A DNA stretch of 64,000 nucleotides from Topomyia yanbarensis (Eukaryota; Arthropoda; Insecta; Diptera; Culicidae). The notes below the pieces were generated by a model, which saw only the letters and a list, made by a program, of their open reading frames with translations, searched no databases and had not been told where the DNA came from. Position 1 is the stretch's first letter, and every line of letters starts with the position of its first letter. The translations under genes and the position numbers were made by a program. Below, one piece after another: positions 10,901 through 22,900 of the stretch. Where the stretch lies: contig NC_080672.1 of NCBI RefSeq assembly GCF_030247195.1, forward strand, positions 376,440,166 to 376,504,165, in the 5' to 3' direction.

Positions 10901-13900
10901 AAAAATAACATGCGGACTAAGCCCACTTAAGTTGTTTTATTTTGTAGAACAGTGTTATTTTTTATGAATATCATAAAATGTCAAAAGGTTATTTAACAAA
11001 AACGTAAATAACTTATACCCCATTGGCCGTAGCTATACACTTTCTTCAGCAAAATTACGCCCCTGAATTCGGCTCAACTACATAAAGTGTTTTCTGTACT
11101 TTTAAAATTTTGTAGATACCCAGTTTTGAAGAAAAAAATACTGAAAAACACCAAAAATTTCACTTTTTACTAAGCTTTAATGGCCCTGCCGCTCTTATAA
11201 TTCAAAATTTGTACAAACTAACTAACCAAACTTCTCCGTTTGGATCTCCAAAAAAAAAATGCTGACAAAATATCTAAGACAGTGCAGGACCGCTTCAACA
11301 GGCATAAATTTGAAATTTTATCCAAAATCGGCCCATTTTTTCAAAAAATCAAAAGTCGCCACCAATAGGAAGCGTTTTAGCAAACTCACTCCGAAGAAGA
11401 AAGTGGTCCTAATACCCTAACCTTTCATTTAAGGAGTGAGCCCGAAGACTTTTTTAACATGATGTCATTTTGGGACACCCTAGTGGAGACTCGATCCCTA
11501 ATTTGGAGACACTTGATTCCTTTATGAAAACGTGTTTAAAAGAGCATGTAGGGTAATAAGCCTATTTTTGCCCTGTTTCTACTATCATCCTACCCATCTG
11601 AAGCCTTTGGTTAGAGCAGCGTCTGCCATTTTTGCTCAACGCATTGACTCAAATGGTATTGCGATAATGGGAGTACTCGATTAGAGATTTTGCTGCGCTC
11701 AAACAGAAGATTTTCACCATTCTTAAGACAATTTTGTTATTATTATTTTTTTTAATTCATTTATTTGACACGGCTCAATGCGTTAGTTTAGAGGAGCCAT
11801 GGGTCTTTTATATATTTACAAGAAGTAAAAAAATGAAAATAACAATAAATTTTATTTTGAGCCTGCAAGATCCCGTGCGCGCAACTTACTATTGCGAGCG
11901 GAGATCTTTTTTCGCGTCGGGAAGTTGTGCCTTCTTTCGCCAACTTTGGGGTTATCCATGTCTGACTCGTTGTTGTTTACGTCCGTATCATCATCTATAT
12001 TACTACCATGATACTCGCGATCAGATGTTCTTCCTGGCTTCTTGCCCTTGCGGGTCACGAATGTGAACACTCCATCTTTGGTGGTAGCTTCTTCACTGGT
12101 GGCATTAGTTGTTGAATTTGAAGTACTTGACGCAGCTTTAGCAGTTGTCATTATTGCCTGAACAGCAGCCACAAATTTGGCAACCGTTTGTGGTTCAGGT
12201 AAAGATATTGGAGCCTGTGTGTTGGCATATTTTTCTGGAGATGAGCTTTCCTCAGCTGTTTCTGGGCAGGGTTGTCCGTAATGTGCCGTTTGCTCACAAA
12301 ACTGGCACGTATTAGTTTGTCCTTGATATGTACAAAGAGTTCGCTGTGTAATGGTATCACCCCCTTCTGTGTTGTACTGCAGGGTAAGGTAGGAGGGAAT
12401 GGGTTGGTCTACCCGCATTCTCGCCACAAAGATACCATTTGAAATACCTGGGAAGTAGTTTCTCCATGCCACTTTGCAAGTAAGTGGAGATAAATCATGT
12501 AATTTAACTTCAATATTCCCATTATCCATGTATATAGGGATCTTCATTTCAGCGTTGTCACAAACAAGCACGTGTTTTAAGTTGTTCTGCGAAATGAATC
12601 TTTTCGCCTGGGCGAATTTGTTGAAGGTTATCAGCACCGCATGCCTGACGTGCTCAAGCTGTATGCAGGTGACTTCCGAAAACCGAAGCTGCATTTTCAC
12701 CTTCAGCAGATGTTCCACAGCACGAATACTTGGTCTTATGCGAAAAGACCTGAAGTCAATGGCCACTGTGTTAGGCCGAATAATCACGTTTTGTTGATGA
12801 TACTCAGTCATCTTGATAGATCACGCAAGAATAAAAATAACGGTATCCTTTGTTCTTCAGACAATGCGCACAAGTAACTGTTTTGCGTTCGCTTTGCACT
12901 GGCTTGGACAGAAGCAGGAGCACACTGAGTATCGTGACCGATGCCTTTGATGGTTGAAAATAGACTGAATTTTGTTATTATATTGGCTCTTAATAAGAGG
13001 CGAATGACCTTAACGTTAAAACCTCTATAATCGAAATAAAAAATGGACCTTAATAACAAATCAAAGAAGCTGAAATAATAAAATTATTGTAGTAATAATG
13101 TGGTACCCTTCTTAATAGGGCAAAAACGGGCACATTTCCCCATTCAATTTTATAAATGGATTGTAGTATTGATTAAATTGTTATGATTAGATATTGTTAT
13201 TTTTGTTGCTACATATTACGCATCTCTCACCTGATTTTTTACGAATTCCCCAAATCTCCGTGCAATTATTTGAAAGCTGTCTTTATTATGGTTGAGGAAC
13301 GTCAAATGCGGGATGAATGGTTGCTACGTTTACTGTAGTAAACAATTACAGTTATGTTTCTTTACGATGAAGCGTTCATTTTTGACATTTTTTTATGACA
13401 GCAATGACTTCAATTGTTCTGGTGTGAATTTGGTTATTTTCAGTGGTGTGTATGAAGTATGGCGAAGGGGATCAAATCTCCCGGAATTTGAAGGGATCAA
13501 GTGAACCCATAGCATCTATTTCAGCAAACTTTAGTAAAAATATAGTTGAACAAAAGAATCAGCTCAATCATAACGTATTCATATAATTGACATTCTCCTG
13601 TAATTCTGTATGCGAAAGTAGAGTATGTAGTGGGTGATTTTATCAATTTTATAAAAGTTTGAAAATTTGAAAAATAAATCTTCTTCAGTTCTTCTGAGAC
13701 TTTTTTTTAAATCGGTAAAAATTCCAATTTCTTTTTTCTGTGTTAATGAAATTTATGTTTAGATAAAACTACGCAACTTTATAGTATATTCGATTAATGT
13801 ATTCTGATCCGGCTTTGAGTTACAATTATGGGATCAAGTCTCCCCGGGGATCAAGTCTCCTCAGTCTCCCCTATCAGTTTTGTTAGTCAAATTTGGTTGG

Positions 13901-16900
13901 GAATGATTTTGAGTTTGAAATTAATATAAAATTGAAACTCATTTAAAATTCCTCAACAAGTAAAATAATTTCGGAGGAGTCCGGACCCCCAGGACCAGGG
14001 CCGGCGAAACATGTGGGTAATGTGGGTAGTATTACCCCCTCGAAAATAACCGAGGAGGGAATTACCCACTCTAAAGTGTGGAACAAACGAGAACCTGAGA
14101 TTGATTACATATGTGTCTCGCGCACAAGATTCATGTGTCTGAGACTATCAATGCACATCAATTTCATTTTATTTATTCAAATGCTTGCAAAGACTAGATA
14201 TTCAATTTGAATTCTTTATCAATAACTATTATTTGATCAATAATTGAAACAGGGATAAACGCTATTAGGCTTTTTATAAGGAAGGCAAAAGACATACACA
14301 AGAGGGATTGATCCTAACATCCGAGTAGCACCATATCAGGGAAAGCGAAGAGAAGACGGTCAAGAATGATAGTGAAAAGAAGAAATTAAGCTTGCAGTTT
14401 TTTGGCTAACGAAAGATCACTGTGAGAACATCATGAACTGAATCGCCGACTGGCCTCCTTGGATCCGCTCGGAACACTTTTGGTACCAGATTTCCAGGTA
14501 GTTGTTAGCATATAAACGAAAAGAGAAGTCATAACTTGAACCAAGGTTTTTGATACATTGTTGATTCCATTTGCCCGCGAAATTTGCCAGCTTTGGACGC
14601 CCTGTAACAAGAAATACTAAAAACTCGTTGAAGCTACGTGTGGGAATGGTCGTTGATAGATAAATATAAAACCGTCAGTTTTATGAGAAGAATTTTGGCA
14701 GCGCAGCCTCTTGCATGAATACCCTGACCACTGCTGCCATAATAATTAGCATAGAAGTAATGCATAGCTCTGTTATCATCTGATGAACGTTATGGTCATA
14801 TGCCACTACATTGCTTATCGCGAGCATCTTTGTTGTCAGATATATGTGTGTGTTTAAAGAACAATAATTACGTTTATATACAGTACTATCATTTCATCGC
14901 GAAACGTCTATTTTTGTAATGTGAATCTTCATGGATTGCTGCTGACGCTGAAAAATAATTCTTGGTTCCGTTTATTCCGACCATAGATAGAATCTAATAT
15001 AGAACGTAGAACCTAGCCACCAAATGAAACATTGTTTATCTCGTTAATCCGTCGACGAACCGGTGCCAATACCCGTGTTTTTCAGCTTTCTTCAAGTTCA
15101 TCATTTGCGCTTTTAACATTACATTTAGTACGGAAAAAATCGGACGATCCGATGTTTAAAAAGTCCTTATTGGACCTTTCCGTATACAATACTGAGCAAT
15201 ATCTGCCCACCAGGGAGTGGAAGACCGTGCACGGGTGTTTGCGCCGGGTACTTATTTCGTCAGATCTTGAATTGCAATGTCGAGAATCAAGCCAGCCAAA
15301 ACCTTGTACGCTCCACTGGAGGAATTTCTTGTTTTGATTCGATTGTTTCGAACCCTAATCTAAAGCCGGCCAATGACTGCGCTGCGGTATAGTAGTGATT
15401 CCTGTCATTTCTACCGTATTCAAGATAGTCATAATGAAATTGTCGCGAATATCATGCAGTAAAATAGACCGGTTATCATCGTGAAGACATCTGAGGTGCG
15501 ATGCATATGGAAACAATGCCAATAAGTCTTTGCCTTTGATTCGGACTTGAGAAGCGACAACTTCAATACCTGGTATTGAGCAAAGCTTAATCCGATTAAA
15601 AAAATAGCACATTTTGATCCCCAAAAATGCTCTTCCATAGTGTTTTCGCTTTCCTGGCGAATAATGTTAAAATTGTGAAAAATCTACATCAGAAGTTAAC
15701 CAGGTTTTAAAAAATGTAGGTGGAAATTCCTGCTAGTATCCAATATTTCCGAAAACAGGAGCCACTTCGGTTTTTTAACAGCACCCTTCAAGGGACACTC
15801 TCAGGCTTTTCCGAGGAAGCTTAGGAGAGAAAATGAATCTTTCGAAAATTTAGAGGCACATTAGAACTTGTTCTTACAATGGGATGGTCAGACTCTCGTA
15901 AGGGAGGGTGGAAATTAGTTGTGGCCCTATTTGGCATTTCTTCTTGGAGCGTTCTACAAAAGAATGCTTCATTCTTCCTCGCATAGATTATATGCGAAAT
16001 ATATCGAGATTTCATGCGAAGTCACTCTACAGTAGGAAGACTTTTCATGATTCTCTCCACATTTTCCATACTGTCTACTGTCTATTGTTTCGGATGATGC
16101 AGGGAATTCCTCGGTCATGGTAGTCACGGGTGTTGAACTAACATTCCTTCTCATCCCATGGTTGGCCTGCATGGGCGTGGCCGTCTACGTTGTTGATCAT
16201 ACTGTGATCTCAGTCTCTTTGGGTTGCACGTTGAGTGTGATGTACTGGTCCTGGGTATCATACAATCGGTTCAGTGTGCAATTTCAGCGGGTTTTGATCA
16301 GTCACGGGAGACTCACGTGCGATCAACTAAGCTAATGTACTATAAGCTAACTCCAATCCGGTTCCACTCCGCTTCTGTCCAGTCCTATTTGGTGCTGATT
16401 CAATACTGTACATGGGCATCGTTATTCTTCCGTATATTTTATATGCGCGCGTTCACACTTGTCCTTACAGTTGTAGATGCGTGCGTATGGTTGAGTGTTG
16501 ATGTCCGTGCGCGGTGACTCCCATTTCTCATGCAAGTTTTATTGGTCTGTGTATTGAGTGTGCGGCGGTGATGTTGAGGTGGTTTGGTGCACAATCCTAT
16601 TGTTGAGATAGTGCGGTGCTTCGTTTGACCGCATTGGAATAGGCGTTTTTCTCGATCGACGCCTTCTAGGCTGGTACCAAGAATGCCTCAGGGATCGCTC
16701 AAGTGTTCCCTTCTTTCGTTTGAATGCTCGTTGGTTTGTCTGGTCTTTTACTCGTCTATTTTGGAAGGTTTTGGTTGTAAGTTTTTTTGTGCAATTAAGG
16801 GCGATTTTTCAAAAAGAAAGTTTTTTTTTGTTAAAATTTCCACCATCTTGTTTATAATTAATATAATAATATATTAATGAATTTTTGAAGGGGGATGGGT

Positions 16901-19900
16901 CGTGGACTGGATGATTTTATGTGGTTTGGGGCCCTTTTAAATTGTTAATTTTCGGTGAACGTGCGAGTTCATGGTGCCACGTTGCATCTATTCTGTGCAT
17001 TGGCAACTTCGTGGTTCTTTGAGGGAGTGGGGAACGGGATTTCGCATACAACTGTTTTGTAGTTTGCAAGGAAGCTGCAATCCGTTTTGCCTTTTTAACA
17101 TGTCGGAGGGTGAAGTAAGACACTCCTATGTCCCATTAAACTTAAAAGAAATTCTATATATATAGAATATCATCATCATCTTTCACAACTGTAATTCTTT
17201 CAACTATCTCATTTTTTACACTTATCTAGTACTCAGTATAACCAATAGTTAGCATAACAATAAATAAATTGCGCGCGGTAATGATTGTTTAGAACCGGCA
17301 CTTTATTGTTGCAATTCAAGATTAGTAACAGTTCCTCTTACTACGATACCACTCTACCACTTAGATTCGGAGTTTTATTCAAACGATCGCCGGGAAAACT
17401 TTACACAGACACGGCAGAATACACAAAACATTCGCGGCGTGATGAAAAATTGAACGATATCGATTTATTAAAATATAAGCAATACTCCTCATAGACGGCT
17501 ATCCGGAGTTTAATTTGCATATTTAACCAATCGCACTAATGCAACAAATGATAAATCTCCCAAATTCTCGGCAGCCGGCTGCCCAGAGCAATTTTCACAT
17601 GATAACGCTACCAGCACACTTACTAACAAATATCCCCTTCCCGTGATACATGTGGAGATGCAGAGGATTCCTCGGTCTCTAGCAGCAACATGTATCGGAC
17701 TAACATTCCTTCCTTCCCCAGAAGATCTGCATTCGGACGTGGCCGGCGTCGGTATTGATCAGCATGCAGGGATCAATATAGATTGTACAATGTGGCTCAT
17801 CGTGCTATTCCCAAGCATGTTGTTCCAATCAACATTTTACAATCTCAATTGGTTCTGGTCAATAACGGAGTAGCAACCACGGGCGATCTCTTATGCTTAT
17901 GCTTATGCTTATGCTTTTCCATACTGTCTATTGTTTCTGCAATAACCTATTGCTGTAAGCCCAAAAGCTTGCAACGACGGCAATTCATGCCCCACGGAAC
18001 ATAAAAGCGAACAGGTAGACTAGCCCCGTTCAAAAGAACCATGTTTGGAATTAGGATAGAATCGAAATGAGGCTGATGGAAATGTAGTTGTTTTCTTATA
18101 TACTCAGTGATTTTGCTGAACGCAATTGCTTGGATACCAGAATATTCTCTGACTGAAGCGAAGGGTTCTGAAAGGAGCCAACCCCGTATTTCGCAACTAA
18201 GGCCCCTCTCGAAAACTACGCCATCAATCTTAACTTCCGGGGCGGGTACATAGATAAGATACGTCTCCGTATCACGGCCGAGTGTTATTTAGTTAGATCG
18301 TGCGATATATCGATGATGTTAAATGGGTTATCTTTGGTCCGGAAGTAGACTATTCAAGGGCCGGTGAATATGGTGAATATGGTTTGTATTGAAAAGGAGA
18401 CTTATCGGCTTTATTTTTGTCTTCGGCATTACAATCGACCTCCATTAAGACTGATACCATCCCATTAGTCAACACTGTTAAGGCGGGGTCATGCAACCCG
18501 TTAACAAAGGCTATTATCAGGTACTTTCATCAGTACGGGTAGAAATCACTCCGAATCTTACTATCCACTCTAGAAAAAAGTATTCCGCCGGTCCTGCCCT
18601 GGACCCTCCCCCTGGATCCGTCGCTGCCCTAGTTATATATTTTCCGAGAAAAAGGTTTGTAGAGGAATATCGTGAGGTAGCAGAAGCTCTGGTTTTTTGA
18701 TCAGGAAGCTGAACCGAACCATTTGCGTAGCGCTAGGCTCTTGCTTCTCAAACCAAAAGACAAGGTTTGGACTTATATAACTGGTTCCAAGCTAGCGTTA
18801 GTTATTAATGAGGAGATCCGAAACACCAAAATCCTCAACTTTGTTTTAGATCTGATTCAAAAATTTTCCCATATAGGACATTTTTTCACAAGTTCTGGTT
18901 TGCTGATGAGAAAGCGAAATCGAACTCTTTTTTTTGGCTTGGGAACCAAAAGTATGGTTTCAAAATATTTCTGAAGATACACAACTGAACTCATTCGAAC
19001 GTAACAACGAACGTGGTCATGGGGAACACTACTCGGTTTTCGTGTTTTCTCTTCATTTCACTTAAAAGACTCTTTCCTATTGGCATTAAGACTAACAAAG
19101 AAACTCATTGGCTAACAGCCATGCTTTGTTGACTCCAGAATTTAATTCTCTTCTGCATAATCCTAAATTCGTAAAAACAGATTTTGTAAAAAAAACTTCG
19201 AATTTATGTTATAATTTCACGAACCAGCCTTTTTTAGTATTTAGTAGACAAAATGGGTGGGAGTCAGGGCTGGTATTGAAAACAAAATAGTTGTCCTTAC
19301 AAGATCAATAGTATTTTAAATTCTTGAGACTGTTGATAGTGTAATGTAAGACACCAAGTGAAAAAATTCATTCGACCGAAGTTATGTTTTAATTACTGGA
19401 TTTTGGTGAGATCAGTGGCGTAGTAGCCGGGGAAGGGGGGGTTGGGTATCAAAACCTCCCCGAAATATTTTGAAGAAATTTGAAAAAAAATCAATAGCTT
19501 AACAATTTTAGCCTTTCTCATATAAAGAAAGGCTATGCAATCACTGTAAAAATCGACTTTTTAACCGAGGCCCGGAGGGCCGAGTATCATACACCATTCG
19601 ATTCAGTTCGTCGAGATCGGCAAATGTCTGTGTGTGTGTATGTATGTGTGTGTGTGTATGTGTGTGTGTGTATGTGTGTGTGTCATTTAAACTCACACAA
19701 TTTTCTCAGAGATGGCTGAACCGATTTTCGCAAACTTAGTTTCATCTGAAAGGTATAACGCTCCCATAAGCTGCTATTGAATTTTTAGTTGATCCGACTT
19801 TCGGTTCCGGAGTTACGGGTTGAAGAGTGCAGTCACACAGCAAATTCCCATATAAACTGGTACCACCATGATGTTCAAATGATGTAAAACATATTAAAAT

Positions 19901-22900
19901 TGATGTAACATTACTCTAGTTTGCGGGTCTGGATCACTAATGATCAATCAAAGCAGCTTTGACCACATTGGCCACCTATGGCGGTTCATGACGCCCTCGG
20001 GGAACCCGCCAAGTTCCTAAGCTAATATCACACCCATTCCACAACGAATTCTCTACCGATTTTTACGAACTTAATTTCAAATGAAAGATACAGTAATGCC
20101 ATTGACTGCTGCTGAATTTCATTCGGTTCTGACTCTTGCTTCCGGAGTTACAGGGGTGTTAGTAAGGATACACTGGAATTTCCCATATAAATCGGTACAA
20201 TCGTAATACCTCAGAGGCTAAAAACTATTGAAATGGTCACCAAATTACTTCTAATCGTAGATCTAGATCACTGATTGCCAATCAAACATTCTTTGAATAT
20301 ATTGTCCACTATCGACGATTCCGGAATTCCGGGCATATTCCACAATTAAAGTCACATCGGTTCATCGGTGATGACTGAACCGATTTTCTCAAACCAAGTC
20401 TCAAATGGAAGGCAAAATATGCAGTTGAGTATTGCGTAGCCAGTCCCTTCCCCCCCTCCCCACCTTGCCCTTACACCTCCCTCCTTCATCTCTCCCCTCT
20501 TCTTGGATCACCCTCACGCCCAGATTTCCTTCATCCACCCCGTATACCGAAATAAGATGAAGGATTTCTGACGCATCCTCCACACCCACTCTACTAAACC
20601 CCCATTCCCTACACGTTCAAACGCATTCCACCAACCTTTGCAAATTATAATCACATAAAGATAACATTGAACTCATGCTTATTAAGCTAATTAAATATTA
20701 TTCTTTCGCCTTTCTTATATAGAAAGGTTATGCAATTGCTCCAAAAACCGACTTTCTAACCGAGGCCCGGAGGGCCGAGTCTCATATAACATTCGACTCA
20801 GTTCGCCGAGATCGCAAAATATCTGTGTGTATGTATGTGTGTATGTATGTATGTGTGTATGTGTATGTGTGTATGTATGTGTGTGTATGTGCGGATTTGT
20901 TAACAAAATGTCCACATCGGTTACTCGGAGATGGCTGAACCGATTTTTACAAACTAAGATTCAAATGAAAGGTATAATATTCCCATAGGTTGCTATTGAA
21001 TTTCATTTTCAACCGACATCTTGTTCCGAATTACGAGTTGAAGAGTATGGTTACAAAACAAAATTTGTTGATTTTTCCAAATCGGTTTCTCGGAATTTTC
21101 TGAACCGATTTTGACAAACTTAATTTTAAATGAAAGGTCCATCAGCTGCTGTTGAATTTTGTGTGGATCCGAGTTCTGGTTCCTGAATTACAGGGTGATA
21201 CGTACGATCACGCAGCAAATCCCGATTCTAACGAATTCTGCGATGAATGTAAAAAGGTGATTTTTTTTTTCCAAAATGTAAACACAACTGTTGAATTTGC
21301 AGATCTAGGTCCCCAACAGTCATTCAAAGTCTCTTTGGTCACACTGGCCACCATCGACGGATCCGGAAGCATCCAAAGTCAGAATAACGGTTATATTGGT
21401 TTCTCGAAAATGGCTAGATTTGCTCAACTTAGTCTCAAATGAAAGGTGTTGCGTCCCCAGAAACTGATATTAAATTCCATCTCCACCCGACTTCCAGCAC
21501 CGGAGTTACGGGTTGTGGAGGTCGATCACATAGAAAACTCCGATTCAAACCGATACCGCGATGAATGCAAAAAGGTGCTCTTATATATACTTACCAAGTG
21601 TAATAAGAATGAAAGACATTTCCATAAAGTTATATTGTACGAACCAGCTATTAAATCATAGTTTGGAGAAATGAGAAAGGCACAATTGCACCTCTAGGTG
21701 GATTAAAACAGGTTTTTTTTAATATTTTAAATGGAATTCTCAAAGTTTCATTTACAAAAGTTATCTTGTGAGAATATTTCCTTGCAGTGAAAATTGGCGA
21801 AAGGACTCGGCACCTATGTGGAGACTAGGTCTACCGCCGCGAGGACTACATCGAGTAGATCGCGGCGAAGCGGAGAGCTTAATGGCTCCTGGTATAGTGA
21901 CAACACTGGGAGCTTATTGGTTCACGAAACGGATATCGGTACCGAGAGAAATTCCGCCACATTCTGTAGTCCTTGACTGACGGCGAACAAGGACTGGAGA
22001 GTGTGCGAGAAGCATCCCGTAGCGACCACCAGGTGATTCGCTACCAATGGAACTCTGCTGCAGCACAGAGAAGGACGACCGGCAAGCTTAAGTGGAAAGT
22101 CTATAAGAAAAACCTCTTTGTTGAGTCACTTCGGCGAACAGCGGAGTCAAGTACGTTGGTGCAGCTGATGTAACAAGAAGCATTGTGACTGCTTGAGATA
22201 TTACAATGCCACGAAAACTGGAGTCATGCAGAAGATGGCGTGCAGCTCACTGGTTAAATAAGTAGCTCAGTACGCTACACGCTGCTTGTTTTAGAACCAG
22301 AAGACGGGGGAAAAGAGCAGGATCGAAGAGTGAGAGAGGAGCGTAAGCGACGTTTCGAGAAGCTAATGACGCTTTAAAATGGGAGATCAAGCTTAGCAAG
22401 CCAGTTTGCCATAAGAGGCTGTGCTGTGAAGTAGACGCCAATTCCTGGGGGACGTGTACTGAGTCGTCATGACGAAGGGCCTGTCGATACCAGCTAAAAT
22501 ATGCCCGGGTAAGCAAAAGATAATCGTTGAAGGTTTCAAATACATGGTCACCAACCCCGTACGGAGAAGAAGAAGGGGCAAACATAGCCGAGTGGCAAGC
22601 GACTAACGACGAGCTCAAAGAAGCGCCGAAGCGACTAAAATCAAAGAAAGACCCCGATTCGGATGGAATACCAAACGTGCCGCTGAAAGCAACGATCCTG
22701 GCATATCTGGAAATGTTCAGGATACTACTGCAGCAGTGTTTAGATGACGGCAATTTCCTCGAAATGTGAATGGTACAGAAGCTGGTGTTGCTGCCAAAGT
22801 TAGGGAAGTCGCTGGGCTATCCAGCCTCGTATAGGCCAATGTCGCAGCGCTGCACAGAAGAATGAGCCAGATCCTGAAGAGCTTCCAGAGTAGAGTGTTG

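Larger units (their letters stand above)
11551..13140. mobile_element. Probable TIR element between the outer element and an ORF1-only LINE
   Basis: The left end at 11551 (GGGTAATAAGCCTATTTTTG) and the reverse complement of the right end at 13140 match at about 19 of 24 positions, sharing TTTTTGCCCT. No target duplication was resolved, so the boundaries are tentative. Apart from the nested LINE at 11744-12967 it has no coding sequence. Confidence 0.4.
9552..13871. mobile_element. TA-flanked element with perfect 26-bp TIRs and subterminal repeats (outermost of a nest)
   Basis: 9552-9577 is the exact reverse complement of 13846-13871 (starts GGGGAGACTGAGGAGACTT). TA lies on both outer sides (9550-9551 and 13872-13873). 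Variants of the motif GGAGACTTGATCCC recur inside near both ends (about 9753, 11484, 11504, 13450 and 13829-13860), as transposase-binding subterminal repeats do. After removing nested insertions, about 1.4 kb of non-coding sequence remains, so the element is non-autonomous or decayed. The superfamily is undetermined; the TA duplication fits Tc1/mariner-like mobilisation. Confidence 0.75.

Noticed and set aside
8160..14005. Larger host element surrounding the DD37E and TA-flanked insertions
   Set aside because: Only short GC-rich phrases match between 8165-8205 and 13970-14005; too little to define an element.
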